From: Sporomusaceae bacterium FL31
Lineage (GTDB): Bacteria > Bacillota > Negativicutes > DSM-1736 > Dendrosporobacteraceae
NCBI GenBank assembly: GCA_003990955.1
Contig: BIFV01000002.1
Span: 1-64,000, forward strand
Direction: 5' to 3'
Length of the DNA: 64,000 bases
The translations under genes and the position numbers were made by a program. Below are positions 1 to 9,358 of the stretch, piece by piece. Below the pieces are notes generated by a model. The model did not search any database and had not been told where the DNA came from. It was given only the letters and a program-made list of their open reading frames with translations. Each line of letters opens with the position of its first letter. The first letter of the stretch is position 1.

Positions 1-458
1 GAAAATACTGCCATTGCAACCGCAAGATAAGTTTTCCCAGTTCCTGCCGGACCTATTCCAAGCGTAATATAATTATTGCGAATGGCTTCTAAGTATTCAC
101 GCTGCCCAAGAGTTTTAGGCTTTATATGGCGTCCACGAGCTGTTACCAAAACAGTCTCGCCAAACATCTTGTGAATATCTTCACCATATCCCTCTTGCAG
201 CAACCGAATGCTGTAACGAATATCATGTGCAGTAACCGGATTACCTTGCCGGTATAGAAATAAAAGCTCAGTAAATAGCTTGGTCAGTTTTACAACCTCA
301 TCAGGCAGACCAGAAATCACCAATTCTTCCCCACGGCAAATCACCTTAGCGGAAAATGCTGAGCAAACTATATTTAAATGTTCATCATTTCTTCCTAAGA
401 TAGCCAGAGCTTCCTGACTGTTTGCAAACAGAACTCTATTCTCCGTCTCTTGCTGCAA
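1..458 (-). CDS. phoH: PhoH-like ATPase, N-terminal part (runs off the window start)
   Basis: PhoH-family P-loop ATPase, a cytoplasmic NTPase often linked to RNA metabolism; its exact role is poorly defined. About 152 codons are visible and the rest lies beyond base 1. The last visible residues contain a Walker A motif, GPAGTGKT, followed by YLAVAMAV, which is characteristic of PhoH. The start is a TTG at 458-456 behind the Shine-Dalgarno AAGGAGG, 8 bases away; no in-frame ATG fits better. The stop of yqfD lies only 14 bases upstream, so yqfC-yqfD-phoH look like one transcript, the same order as in many spore-forming Firmicutes. Confidence 0.9.
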   Translation of the reverse strand, partial: MQQETENRVLFANSQEALAILGRNDEHLNIVCSAFSAKVICRGEELVISGLPDEVVKLTKLFTELLFLYRQGNPVTAHDIRYSIRLLQEGYGEDIHKMFGETVLVTARGRHIKPKTLGQREYLEAIRNNYITLGIGPAGTGKTYLAVAMAVF

Positions 459-472
459 AGACTGCTGCCTCC

Positions 473-1690
473 TTATTGCTGAGAAATTGTAATACTTTGA
501 CCAATATCTTCCTCAGTTTCAATGGTTGCCTTCACCCGCACTAAATTAGGTTCGGCAGTGTTTATTAATTCAATTCTACGTGATAAAATCTGGGCAGACT
601 CCGGAATAAGATTCTGTATCTGGGCTAAGGCCTTGCTCTTGGCATTATCACGTGCTTCTTCAATGGTTATCTCAGACCATGTAGTATCTAACTCATGAAA
701 GATATCTATGTTTGATTCGACAGTAAAATCGCTATTCCTCCAAAGAGGTAGTTTTTTGTGAATGACCTCTTGATCATACAGGCTAAACATTTCTGGCTGA
801 GCCTTCTTTAAAACAATCTCGTTTGATCCTATTTTCAGCAAAACCCCCATCTGTTGCCTGCCAGTCTGATGATGAACAGCTTTGGATAATTCAGTTTCTC
901 CATAACTTTCATACCAAACACGAGCTTTAACAATCCCCTTCGCTTTTATCAATTGCGGGGGCACTGAGATAATCGGGGGCTGAGTCGTTATTTCCTGATG
1001 TGGTTCAGGAGCAAATCCTTTTATTAGAAGATCTCCTTTTTTCACCGTATCACCTTTTTTGAGCGTTGACTGACCTGCCAATATAATGACTTCTGTCACA
1101 ACGCCATCCTTACCAGCTATAATGTGAGCCGGAGACTTATCATCTTGCTTGGATATGGTTTTTTCTACCACCTCAATGACGGCTCGGGTACCAACAAAAT
1201 CCACACTGATCCAAGCTACTTCAGGTACATTCACTAAGATCTCATTTTCAATATGTTTCGTATTTATATTACTCTTCAGAGTCCCAGGTTTTAAACCCTG
1301 TTGGAAAGCGATCTCTTTAATCCGGTCACTGGGCAAACTTTTGACTCCATGAATATCAACAAACCAAATATACGAAGCTAACGTATTAAGAGCCAAGAAA
1401 AAAAGGATTGGCCCTATTAATAAAATTTTACGTTTTTTCAGCCGCTTCGCCGCAAACGGCAACCCATAGCGTCGTACAATGGTGACTCGAGTGCGGCTTT
1501 TCTGCACAATTGGTCTAATTGCAAAAAAATCATCTAATCGCATCCAGACGAACAGATCTGAACTTCTTTTGCTTATATTCCATAAGAGAATGTTCTGGGA
1601 AACACATAAATTAATAAACTTCTCTGGCATAAGACCACTCACTTTTAGTCGAACAGCACCATGAACATAGTTAGTTATATTATGGGTCAT
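473..1690 (-). CDS. yqfD: Sporulation protein YqfD
   Basis: 405-aa YqfD-family protein. In Bacillus the yqfC-yqfD pair belongs to the mother-cell (sigma-E) sporulation programme; molecular function is unclear. A basic N-terminal region of about 85 residues is followed by one membrane segment near residues 88-108 (ILLIGPILFFLALNTLASY). A long extracytoplasmic part follows, with the family's GKDGVVTEVIILAGQ-type segment. The ATG overlaps the last 11 bases of yqfC, so the two are translationally coupled. The ancestry is clear from the whole-length layout and from the yqfC and phoH neighbours. The sporulation role is taken from family knowledge. Confidence 0.9.
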   Translation of the reverse strand: MTHNITNYVHGAVRLKVSGLMPEKFINLCVSQNILLWNISKRSSDLFVWMRLDDFFAIRPIVQKSRTRVTIVRRYGLPFAAKRLKKRKILLIGPILFFLALNTLASYIWFVDIHGVKSLPSDRIKEIAFQQGLKPGTLKSNINTKHIENEILVNVPEVAWISVDFVGTRAVIEVVEKTISKQDDKSPAHIIAGKDGVVTEVIILAGQSTLKKGDTVKKGDLLIKGFAPEPHQEITTQPPIISVPPQLIKAKGIVKARVWYESYGETELSKAVHHQTGRQQMGVLLKIGSNEIVLKKAQPEMFSLYDQEVIHKKLPLWRNSDFTVESNIDIFHELDTTWSEITIEEARDNAKSKALAQIQNLIPESAQILSRRIELINTAEPNLVRVKATIETEEDIGQSITISQQ

Positions 1691-1958
1691 ACTTTAATTC
1701 CCCCACCGTACCCTCCACTAGAATTTGTTCCACTTGTAAATTCCCTAAAGTGAGATCAGTACCAGTAACGATGAGTTCCCCCTGATTTAGTTTTATTCGT
1801 ATCAGGGAAGATGTATATTCAATAATGCCTTTATGATTTTCTATTAGTAACTGCTTATTGCCCAGCATGGTGATTCGGGGTAAATCCATCACAATATCTT
1901 GCGGTATCTCGAGCAGACCGGCTAGTCTTTGTAGACGACCTCGTTTTCGCGATTGCAT
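1680..1958 (-). CDS. yqfC: Sporulation protein YqfC
   Basis: Small YabP/YqfC-family protein of 92 aa, with the family core DIVMDLPRITMLGNKQLLIENHKG. YabP/YqfC proteins are sporulation-associated in Bacillus and Clostridia. The start chosen here is the ATG at 1958 (MQSRKRGR...), because AAGGGAGGA lies 6 bases upstream. An in-frame ATG 18 bases further up would place that Shine-Dalgarno inside the gene. It overlaps yqfD by 11 bases and is first in the yqfC-yqfD-phoH run. Function is inferred from family and context only. Confidence 0.88.
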   Translation of the reverse strand: MQSRKRGRLQRLAGLLEIPQDIVMDLPRITMLGNKQLLIENHKGIIEYTSSLIRIKLNQGELIVTGTDLTLGNLQVEQILVEGTVGELKYDP

Positions 1959-2071
1959 GCCACTTCCTCCCTTCATATAGAAGTGTATGCCACAAGAGTA
2001 TGTTTAGTACTATAAACCTACTTAAAGCTGCAGATAGTGTATAAACAAAAAAGAAGCGCGGTTTCCCACGC

Positions 2072-3637
2072 TTAAAGATTCGGTATTGATGATGGTTGTA
2101 AGCCACTAAATCCACTTAGACTGCCTAGCGCATTCATTTCATTGCCGTAGCGCTTGGTTAAGAAATCTTCATATTTATGAACCTTAACCGGAGCTGCAAA
2201 CCGCATGTAGTTGGTCGCAACAATCATTTCTCCACAATCTAGATTCTTGATTTCATTTCGCTGTTGTAAAATATCTTTTCGGCACATGGCTTCTAATTTT
2301 GTTCGATCTGCTTTAGATGCTAAGCCTAATATAAAAAGCGTATTCAACTGCGACAACACCTTGTCAGCTAACAGCCGTGGTTGTTGATCCACCACACACA
2401 TCCCTAAATTAAACTTGCGAGCCTCACTTACCAGACGCGCAAAAACATTATTGCTTGTTTGTTCCTTTTTGCCTAGAAAACGGTGAGCTTCTTCTAGAAC
2501 AATAAGAACAGGCTTTACGTGGCTGCGTTCAGCATCCGATTTTCCCGCGTAATTTTGCAATAGCTTTTTGGAGAGCAGTGTCGATAACGCCTGTTCGCCA
2601 ACTGGTGATACATTTTTGAGCTCAACAAGCACTACTTTCCCTTGCTCTAAGTCATGCATCATATCACTGATAACAGTTTGCTGTTCAGCCCCAACATTTA
2701 ATTCTTGCTCCAAATTCCAGCAGATACTTTTAATCTTACTTATGGTACGGGAGTGAAACTTCTGACCCGTACATCCTGCCAACTCATCGATGATATCGGC
2801 CGTATCATATTTTAGTACATAATTCATCCAATTATCCTGCCATACTGATGACAATTTATAAATTGCATCAAGCTGAGGCTCAGTGAATGTGGCACAAGCT
2901 GTAATATCTTCCGGATCAATCTCATCAAAATTAACAAGCAACTTTTTGCAGTGATTAGCTTGCGGATTGGTATTGTAGACGCTGAGACGCTGAGCAGCCT
3001 GCGGATGTGTTGCTAGGTCTTTAAAATATTCATTATGAACATCAAAAACCAGCAGTCCATAATTGCCGTTATCAATGATCGAACTTGCCAAAACTTTTAC
3101 CAGATTGCTCTTTCCTGATCCAGTTGTCCCGAAAACACCAATGTGTTCTGTGATAGCCTTTGATCCATAAATACCAACTGGCAACTCCATAACGCCGCGG
3201 CCACTCTTTAAAAAACCAATTTCCAAATCACCCTTCATCTCAGACAGCAATACCGTATCCGCATCACTTAACGACCTAACTTCACAGAAAAAATCCGGAC
3301 AAGTTTTAGGATTAAACAAATTACCATCTGCATCAGAGTAGCATAACTGCTCTGCCATACCAATTTTGACGGTATGATTACCGCCTAAATAGAATTCCAA
3401 TTCTTCTTGATCTTGAACTTGTCCATTCTCATCAAGTTTACTCATCAAATAACCGACACCATTTAAGCCTGACCAGCGTGATTTTACTTTAAAATCATAA
3501 GCCCGAATATAAAATTTATCACCACCACTGCCCTCTACTGCTAAAATATCGCCAAAATCTACATCTTGATTAGGAGCCACAACAAACTCAACATAAGTTC
3601 CTTTCGCATAAGTCAAGCGGCCTTTATATTGCGACAT
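2072..3637 (-). CDS. HerA/VirB4-like hexameric ATPase (DUF87 type)
   Basis: 521-aa P-loop ATPase of the HerA-FtsK superfamily. The N-terminal 150 residues form a beta-rich HAS-barrel-like region. A Walker A motif (GTTGSGKS, near residue 170) and a Walker B (VLIVLEEAH, near residue 380) follow, then an arginine-rich sensor segment (LVSEARKFNLGMCVVDQQP). HerA-type enzymes are DNA-pumping motors, classically partnered with the NurA nuclease in archaea. No nurA-like gene is seen beside it here, so the partner and process are unknown. It stands alone, about 110 bases upstream of yqfC and about 190 bases downstream of the yqeY terminator. A stand-alone repair or DNA-translocation role is a guess. 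Confidence 0.82.
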   Translation of the reverse strand: MSQYKGRLTYAKGTYVEFVVAPNQDVDFGDILAVEGSGGDKFYIRAYDFKVKSRWSGLNGVGYLMSKLDENGQVQDQEELEFYLGGNHTVKIGMAEQLCYSDADGNLFNPKTCPDFFCEVRSLSDADTVLLSEMKGDLEIGFLKSGRGVMELPVGIYGSKAITEHIGVFGTTGSGKSNLVKVLASSIIDNGNYGLLVFDVHNEYFKDLATHPQAAQRLSVYNTNPQANHCKKLLVNFDEIDPEDITACATFTEPQLDAIYKLSSVWQDNWMNYVLKYDTADIIDELAGCTGQKFHSRTISKIKSICWNLEQELNVGAEQQTVISDMMHDLEQGKVVLVELKNVSPVGEQALSTLLSKKLLQNYAGKSDAERSHVKPVLIVLEEAHRFLGKKEQTSNNVFARLVSEARKFNLGMCVVDQQPRLLADKVLSQLNTLFILGLASKADRTKLEAMCRKDILQQRNEIKNLDCGEMIVATNYMRFAAPVKVHKYEDFLTKRYGNEMNALGSLSGFSGLQPSSIPNL

Positions 3638-3789
3638 TTTTCATGCCTCCCTTTTGGCATTTACTCCATTATTATTTTTATTCTTCTCACTAACCAATAA
3701 AAATAATCCGAAAAACGTCTATGTAAAAAGTGACATGACTCATATTGGAAAGTACTGACATTGAAACTCTTATTCTGAATAAATTTATA

Positions 3790-3826
3790 AAAAATTAAAA
3801 TCCGGTACCTTTTCAGGTACCGGATT
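3790..3826 (-). terminator. Rho-independent terminator of rpsU-yqeY
   Basis: Perfect 11-bp inverted repeat (AATCCGGTACC / GGTACCGGATT) with a 6-base loop, followed on the minus strand by a T-rich run. It begins four bases after the yqeY stop and closes the rpsU-yqeY transcript. Confidence 0.9.
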
Positions 3827-3829
3827 AAT

Positions 3830-4282
3830 TTATTGACTTAACATTTCGCGTACTATGGTATTTACAAGCTTACCATCTGCGCGACCTTTGACTTTTGGCA
3901 TAAGCACCGCCATGACTTTACCCATGTCTTTAGGAGCAGTTGCCTGCGCCTCAGCCACAGCTTCAGTTACGAGAACCCGCACTTCAGATTCACTAAGTTG
4001 TTGAGGAAGATATTGCATCAGAATAGCAATTTCTTGTTCAAGTTGTTGTGCTAAATCTAAACGATTACCTTTTGTGAACTCTTCCATTGCATCCCGGCGC
4101 ATTTTCACTTCTTTCGCCAATACATCAAGAACTTCTTCTTCAGTGAGTTCTTTCTTTCGGTCTATCTCAACATTCTTTATAGTGGCACGAACCATGCGAA
4201 TAACCGAAAGACGTAACTTACCCGCCTCTTTGTCCTTCATGGCCTGCTTCATGTCTTCAGTTAACTTGTCTTTAAGAGACAT
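3830..4282 (-). CDS. yqeY: GatB/YqeY domain-containing protein
   Basis: 150-aa YqeY-family protein, all-helical and related to the tail domain of the GatB subunit of tRNA amidotransferase. It is thought to act on tRNA or aminoacylation quality, but the function is not firmly established. Family signatures include an N-terminal KDKLTEDMKQAMK segment and the C-terminal DMGKVMAVLMPKVKGRADG block. The start at 4282 (MSLKDKL) is preceded by GGAGGT at 8 bases; an in-frame ATG 21 bases upstream has no such signal. It lies 24 bases behind rpsU, the usual rpsU-yqeY pair in Firmicutes, and ends in a strong terminator. Confidence 0.92.
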   Translation of the reverse strand: MSLKDKLTEDMKQAMKDKEAGKLRLSVIRMVRATIKNVEIDRKKELTEEEVLDVLAKEVKMRRDAMEEFTKGNRLDLAQQLEQEIAILMQYLPQQLSESEVRVLVTEAVAEAQATAPKDMGKVMAVLMPKVKGRADGKLVNTIVREMLSQ

Positions 4283-4306
4283 GCCAAGATACCTCCGAAA
4301 CAAATA

Positions 4307-4486
4307 TTAAGCCTTGAACTTACGTTTACGAGCTGCTTCGGATTTTTTCTTCCGTTTTACGCTTGGTTTTTCATAATGCTCGCGCTTTCTTACCTCAGCA
4401 AGGGTGCCGGCTTTTTGGCATGTACGTTTAAATCTGCGGAGTGCGCTATCGATTGTTTCGTTTTTTCCTACCTTAACTTCTGACAT
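4307..4486 (-). CDS. rpsU: 30S ribosomal protein S21
   Basis: 59-aa S21. It begins [21 protein letters not shown], has a Cys at residue 23 and ends in a lysine/arginine-rich tail ([16 protein letters not shown]). It is a small-subunit protein bound near the anti-Shine-Dalgarno region of 16S rRNA. The length matches the family. A GGAGGGAGGGAG purine run sits just upstream of the ATG. It is first in the rpsU-yqeY transcript. Confidence 0.95.
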   Translation of the reverse strand: MSEVKVGKNETIDSALRRFKRTCQKAGTLAEVRKREHYEKPSVKRKKKSEAARKRKFKA

Positions 4487-4580
4487 CTAATCTCCCTCCC
4501 TCCACTCAGACCGTTACGGGAAGTGTACTTGTTAATATACACCTAAGTATTATACAGGAAATGATTCGTAATTGTCAATA

Positions 4581-4928
4581 TTAGCCTGGAGGCCATGTCA
4601 TAAATCTACCGCCTAAAATATGAGCATGGAGATGATCGACTGTTTGACCACCATCATCTTTAGTATTTATAACGATACGAAAACCTTTTTCAGCTAAGCC
4701 TAATTGCGTAGCAATTTGCGGAATTGACATCATAAGATGGGCGATTACTTGGTTATCATCTATTGTGACGTCGAGAAGGTTAGCGATATGCTTCTTAGGA
4801 ATTACCAGCACATGTACCGGAGCTGCCGGACTAATATCATGAAAAGCAATAATTTGCTTGTCCTCATAAACAACTTTAGCCGGTATTTTGCCATTAACAA
4901 TATTGCAAAAAATACAATCAGCTTGCAT
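4581..4928 (-). CDS. HIT family nucleotide-binding hydrolase (HinT-like)
   Basis: 115-aa HIT protein of the HinT branch, which hydrolyses purine-nucleoside phosphoramidates and related adenylates. The N-terminal CIFCNIVNGKIPAKVVYED block is typical, and the catalytic triad motif HLHAHI lies near the C-terminus. Two N-terminal Cys (CIFC) with a central His may bind zinc, as in some HinT enzymes. The start at 4928 (MQADCIFC) is chosen because AAGGGAGGTG lies 5-6 bases upstream; the longer reading frame has no RBS. The gene is monocistronic-looking and sits between rpsU and mtaB. Confidence 0.92.
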   Translation of the reverse strand: MQADCIFCNIVNGKIPAKVVYEDKQIIAFHDISPAAPVHVLVIPKKHIANLLDVTIDDNQVIAHLMMSIPQIATQLGLAEKGFRIVINTKDDGGQTVDHLHAHILGGRFMTWPPG

Positions 4929-5043
4929 ACAGCACCTCCCTTCGAAAAAAGACCTATCCACTTGGTAGTTATATACAATATATAGAAAAATATTCGGCTC
5001 TGACTGCAGTTATCCTGCTTTTGTTAAAATAAATATGAAAATT

Positions 5044-6342
5044 TTAATTTGTTACACTGCCCCAAAGACCATCTTTATAGGGCTTCTCTAATTTAACAGG
5101 ATAAATAATTCCCTCATCCAACGATGCTGCATCTGCGTATACACGTATATAATTACCCGTTAAACCGCTGATCACAGCCTGTGCTTTTGCTTCAAACAAA
5201 ACATCAGCATGGCAGCCAATAAAGTTATGTCGATATAACTCAGCTTTTTCATGAGCTAATTTTTGCATAACGATTACTCGCTGCTTTTTCTCATCTTCAG
5301 AAACTTGATTGTCAAATCCTGCGGCTGGAGTCCCTTTTCGTCGCGAGTAAGGAAAAACATGGATTTTAGCTAAATTAAGTTTATCAATAAAATCAACACT
5401 GTTTCTAAACATCTCTTCAGTTTCTCCTGGAAAACCCACAATAACATCTGTTGAGATAGCAATATCAGGAACACGTCTCATGATATCTTCAACAAGTTGC
5501 TTAAATTCGTTCGTTGTATAGTGCCTATTCATTGCCGAAAGAACGTGATCATCGCCTGCCTGCAGCGGTAAATGCAAGTGTCGGCATAGTCGTATGTCAC
5601 TTTGCATGAGATCAATTAATTCATCCGAAACCTCAATAGACTCAAGCGACCCAATTCGCAGGCGTTTCAGGCCACTGACATTCAAAACAGTTTTGACAGC
5701 ATCAACCAAGTTGACAGTGTCATGCAAATCCCGTCCATATGCCCCTAAGTGAATCCCAGTGAGCACAATTTCTTTAAAACCGGCTTCAACTAGTTTTTGC
5801 GCTTCATTTGCAATACTATCTAACGCTCTTGAGCGCAGCGGTCCGCGGGCATAAGGAATTATACAATAGGTACAAAAATTTGTGCAGCCTTCTTGGATTT
5901 TCAAAAAAGCTCGAGTCCGCCCCGGAGAATCAAAGAGCGGAATATCCTCAAACTCCTGCGCATCCATAATATTTGTCACTATATTAATTTGTTCCCGGTG
6001 AATTGCTGCTGTTTCAACTAAGTCAACTATTTTATAACGTTCTTTAGTCCCTATGATAATATTAACCCCAGGTATGTTTTCAACTTGCTCTGGCGAAACC
6101 TGAGAATAACAGCCTGTAACAGCAATAATTGCAGCTGGGTTCAACCTAGTTGCCCGTCTAATCAGTTGCCGTGATTTGCGTTCACCTAAATGGGTGACCG
6201 AACAAGTATTAATAACATATACATCAGCTGGTTGCTCAAATTCACCAATTTCATAATGGCGCTGTTTGAATAACCCCTCCATCACTTCTGTCTCAAACTG
6301 ATTAACTTTACACCCCAAAGTTGTAAACGCAACTCGTGGCAA
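5044..6342 (-). CDS. mtaB: tRNA t6A37 methylthiotransferase MtaB
   Basis: About 432-aa radical SAM methylthiotransferase that adds a methylthio group to t6A37 of ANN-decoding tRNAs, giving ms2t6A. It has an N-terminal MTTase domain with the first Fe-S cysteines (TLGCKVNQ, INTCSVTH, VTGCYSQ). The radical SAM core carries CTNFCTYC near residue 150, and a TRAM-like C-terminus follows. The start is put at the TTG at 6342, since GGAGG sits 8 bases before it; a TTG 15 bases upstream would overlap that Shine-Dalgarno. It follows rsmE by 27 bases, in the dnaJ-prmA-rsmE-mtaB order common in Firmicutes. Confidence 0.92.
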   Translation of the reverse strand: MPRVAFTTLGCKVNQFETEVMEGLFKQRHYEIGEFEQPADVYVINTCSVTHLGERKSRQLIRRATRLNPAAIIAVTGCYSQVSPEQVENIPGVNIIIGTKERYKIVDLVETAAIHREQINIVTNIMDAQEFEDIPLFDSPGRTRAFLKIQEGCTNFCTYCIIPYARGPLRSRALDSIANEAQKLVEAGFKEIVLTGIHLGAYGRDLHDTVNLVDAVKTVLNVSGLKRLRIGSLESIEVSDELIDLMQSDIRLCRHLHLPLQAGDDHVLSAMNRHYTTNEFKQLVEDIMRRVPDIAISTDVIVGFPGETEEMFRNSVDFIDKLNLAKIHVFPYSRRKGTPAAGFDNQVSEDEKKQRVIVMQKLAHEKAELYRHNFIGCHADVLFEAKAQAVISGLTGNYIRVYADAASLDEGIIYPVKLEKPYKDGLWGSVTN

Positions 6343-6369
6343 AGAAATCGCCTCCAACCTTAAAAAACA

Positions 6370-7107
6370 TTAGCAGCCACCTAAATCGCCTTTTTCGTAA
6401 AGGATAAGACTAAGCGCTGCCAGAGAAGCTGTCTCGGTTCGTAAAATACGCGGTCCCATGGTAATAGTTTGTACATGATGCTGCTGGCATAATTGCACTT
6501 CAGCTGCACTGAACCCGCCTTCCGGCCCAATTAAAACCAGATATTCTTCAGCCTGACAGTCTCTCAAAAAATCTTTAATGCCTGTTTGCGCAGGCCCTTC
6601 ATAGAGCATTAAAACCGCAGTGGTAGGCTCTAGAACAGAAAGGAGTTCGGCAAGAGTTTGAATGGGCTCTACCGCCGGCACACGGGTCCGTCTACACTGC
6701 TTAGCAGCCTCAATAGCAATTTTCTGCCATCGTTCCTGACGTGCAGATTGTTTGTTCTTATCATATTTTACGACACTTCGTTCAGCAGCAATCGGGAAGA
6801 GTTTACTAACACCTAACTCAACAGCTTTTTGAACGATGTAATCCATTTTATCACTTTTAGGAAGCCCTTGGGCTAAGGAAACCCGAACAGGCGGCTCACT
6901 GTGATCTGCAACAGTCTCACAAAGCACAACAGTAACTTCATGCTCATTAAAACCTGCAATTTCAGCTACACCAACTTGTCCATCTGTTGCTACTACCAGT
7001 ATTTTATCAGCTGGTTTCATTCTGAGCACATGATTAATATGATGCGCATCTTCCCCTGTAATGATCATTTCAGATGTTAGCAACCCAGCAAGAAAAAAAC
7101 GGTGCAA
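6370..7107 (-). CDS. rsmE: 16S rRNA (uracil1498-N3)-methyltransferase RsmE
   Basis: 245-aa SPOUT-class methyltransferase that methylates N3 of U1498 in 16S rRNA. There is an N-terminal PUA-like domain (HRFFLAGLL, EDAHHINHVLRMK). The C-terminal knot carries LIGPEGGFSAAEV and MGPRILRTETASLAAL, the SAM-binding signature of the family. Translation begins at a TTG. Its Shine-Dalgarno AAAGGAGG is formed by the last codons of prmA, which ends one base before the start, implying coupled translation. Confidence 0.93.
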   Translation of the reverse strand: MHRFFLAGLLTSEMIITGEDAHHINHVLRMKPADKILVVATDGQVGVAEIAGFNEHEVTVVLCETVADHSEPPVRVSLAQGLPKSDKMDYIVQKAVELGVSKLFPIAAERSVVKYDKNKQSARQERWQKIAIEAAKQCRRTRVPAVEPIQTLAELLSVLEPTTAVLMLYEGPAQTGIKDFLRDCQAEEYLVLIGPEGGFSAAEVQLCQQHHVQTITMGPRILRTETASLAALSLILYEKGDLGGC

Positions 7108-7108
7108 A

Positions 7109-8047
7109 TTAACCGCCTCCTTTACGTACCAGTATTGCTACCCAACCGCCTTCTTCAATGACTTTATCGATCGTTAGATTGTTATTAAGAATAGCGGCGG
7201 TAACATCACTTAACCGCTCGACAATAATACCGCTGGCAATCAATACCCCATTATCTTTAAGCCGTTCAGGAATATCAGGCACTAACTTAATAATGACATC
7301 AGCAATAATATTGGCAATAATAACGTCAGCCTGACCGTGAATACCGGTCAATAAATCACCTGCCGCAACATTGACAACCTGCTCAACCTCATTAATTACA
7401 ACATTTTCCTTCGCAACCCTTACTGCAACTTGATCTAAGTCAACAGCTTGTACACTCTGTGCTCCAAGCTTAGCCGCAGCAATAGCTAACACACCAGAGC
7501 CAGTACCAATATCAAATACTACACTACCAGGTCTAATTACCTCTTCTAAACTGCGAATGCACATTGCGGTTGTATGATGAGTCCCAGTACCAAAAGCCAT
7601 TCCAGGATCTAACTCAATAATCAGATCGCCTGCGACTTGCTCATATTCTTCCCAAGACGGCTTTATGACTACATGTTCTCCTACTCTGATCGGATGAAAA
7701 TAATCTTTCCACGACGATGCCCAGTCTTCCTCGTTGATTTCCTGGTATTTAATATTCCCTTGGCCTTTATCAAGATTGTGGTTGATCAGCTCATTTACAC
7801 GCTCTTCAAAAATACGCATTTTTTCTTCAAGTTGCTCGTCAACAAGCAAATAGGCCTTCACTGTAACTACTTCAACGTCGGTTTCTTCAGGAATATCACA
7901 GTAGTCCCAGGTACCAGAGCGGCGATAGGAATTGACCAGTTCAGGGTCTTCGATCACTACACCACTTGAACCTAACTCGTGAAAAATGTCGGCTATAGCT
8001 TCCGTAGCCTCATGAGTAGTCTGAATACTAATTTCGGCCCATTTCAT
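7109..8047 (-). CDS. prmA: Ribosomal protein L11 methyltransferase
   Basis: 312-aa class I SAM methyltransferase that trimethylates ribosomal protein L11. The N-terminal ferredoxin-like substrate domain (KWAEISIQTTHEA) is followed by the linker DPGMAFGTGTHHTT. The SAM motif VFDIGTGSGVLAIAAAKLGA and the NPPY-like ANIIADVI follow. GGAGCG lies before the ATG. Its C-terminal Lys-Gly-Gly-Gly codons double as the rsmE ribosome-binding site. It lies 72 bases downstream of dnaJ. Confidence 0.94.
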   Translation of the reverse strand: MKWAEISIQTTHEATEAIADIFHELGSSGVVIEDPELVNSYRRSGTWDYCDIPEETDVEVVTVKAYLLVDEQLEEKMRIFEERVNELINHNLDKGQGNIKYQEINEEDWASSWKDYFHPIRVGEHVVIKPSWEEYEQVAGDLIIELDPGMAFGTGTHHTTAMCIRSLEEVIRPGSVVFDIGTGSGVLAIAAAKLGAQSVQAVDLDQVAVRVAKENVVINEVEQVVNVAAGDLLTGIHGQADVIIANIIADVIIKLVPDIPERLKDNGVLIASGIIVERLSDVTAAILNNNLTIDKVIEEGGWVAILVRKGGG

Positions 8048-8119
8048 GCTTCATCGCTCCTCAAAGTTATCTTTGACAGTATAAGTGATGCCGAGAGCAA
8101 AACCCTCGGCTGATCACAA

Positions 8120-9256
8120 TTATACACCAAAAGCATCTTTAACTTTTTTGAAAAAAGTTTTCTGCTCAGGATTTACATTTTCACCACAAGATTTCGCAAA
8201 ATCACTTAGTATTTCCCGCTGGCGCTCTGTTAACTTTTGCGGAGTTAATACTTTGATTTTTACATGCTGATCACCGCGGCCCTGACCTCTTAGATACGGA
8301 ATTCCTTTATCTTTCAAGCGCAAAACAGTTCCAGACTGTATTCCTTCGGGAATCTTCATCTTTACCTTGCCGTCTAAGGTCGGCACTTCAATCTCATCCC
8401 CCAAGGATGCTTGCACAAAACTGATTGGAACTTCGCAGATGACTTCGCTACCTTCACGTGTAAACAGTTTGTGCGATTTTACGAAAATATAAACATAAAG
8501 ATCCCCTGGCGGACCTCCGCGCAAACCGGCTTCACCTTCATGAGCTACTCGTAAGCGGGAGCCATTATCAACCCCAGCAGGAATTTTAATTTTTATTTTT
8601 CTCTTAGCGCGAATTTTCCCGCGGCCATTACAGTCTTTGCAAGGTGTATGCACAATTTTACCTTCACCATGACAACGATCACATGCTTTTACATTGACCA
8701 TTCGACCAAAAGGTGTATTTTGCGCATACTGGATTTGACCAGTTCCTTTACACTGCGGACAAGTCTCAGGATGCGTACCTGGAGCTGCACCGGTGCCATG
8801 GCATGTATTACAATTTTCTGTCCGGGGTATTTGAACCTCAGTTTCCATGCCAAAAGCCGCTTGCTCAAAACTTATTTCTAAATCATAACGTAAATCTGAT
8901 CCCTTTTCTGGACCAGACTGGCGACCACCAAACCCAGACTGCCCAAAGAACATATCAAAAATATCACTAAAGCCGCCACCAGCCCCGCCAAATCCAAAAC
9001 CGCCGGCACCACCACCGCCTTGGCCGCCATCAAAGGCAGCATGGCCAAACTGATCATACTGCGCCCGCCGCTCAGCACTTGACAACACTTCGTATGCTTC
9101 GTTTATTTCTTTGAATTTTTCTTCGGCCTCTTTGGGATTATCGCGGTTAACGTCTGGATGGTACTTTCGCGCTAATTTACGAAACGCCTTTTTAATCTCA
9201 TCTTCCGACGCTGTCCGAGGAATATCCAGCACCTCATAATAATCGCGTTTACTCAC
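8120..9256 (-). CDS. dnaJ: Chaperone protein DnaJ
   Basis: 378-aa type I Hsp40, co-chaperone that stimulates DnaK ATPase and delivers clients. The J domain carries YHPDVN near residue 32. A Gly/Phe-rich stretch occupies about residues 74-110. Four zinc-binding repeats ([32 protein letters not shown]) follow, then the two C-terminal beta domains. The start is a GTG ([10 protein letters not shown]). Unlike the other operon genes it is separated from dnaK by 102 bases containing a strong hairpin, so its expression may be set separately. Confidence 0.96.
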   Translation of the reverse strand: MSKRDYYEVLDIPRTASEDEIKKAFRKLARKYHPDVNRDNPKEAEEKFKEINEAYEVLSSAERRAQYDQFGHAAFDGGQGGGGAGGFGFGGAGGGFSDIFDMFFGQSGFGGRQSGPEKGSDLRYDLEISFEQAAFGMETEVQIPRTENCNTCHGTGAAPGTHPETCPQCKGTGQIQYAQNTPFGRMVNVKACDRCHGEGKIVHTPCKDCNGRGKIRAKRKIKIKIPAGVDNGSRLRVAHEGEAGLRGGPPGDLYVYIFVKSHKLFTREGSEVICEVPISFVQASLGDEIEVPTLDGKVKMKIPEGIQSGTVLRLKDKGIPYLRGQGRGDQHVKIKVLTPQKLTERQREILSDFAKSCGENVNPEQKTFFKKVKDAFGV

Positions 9257-9299
9257 ATTACACCATCCTAAAAAATAATAATAAAGTTACTCACTGCAA

Positions 9300-9326
9300 G
9301 ACTCCGGTCTAACAAAGACCGGAGTC
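9300..9326 (-). terminator. Intercistronic hairpin between dnaK and dnaJ
   Basis: Perfect 11-bp inverted repeat (GACTCCGGTCT / AGACCGGAGTC) with a 5-base loop, 33 bases after the dnaK stop. On the minus strand it is followed by only a weak T-rich stretch, so partial termination or a 3'-end-protecting RNA stem for the hrcA-dnaK transcript is more likely than full termination. Confidence 0.65.
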
Positions 9327-9358
9327 AGCAGCGCATAACCTAAGAGTCTAGATCAAGC

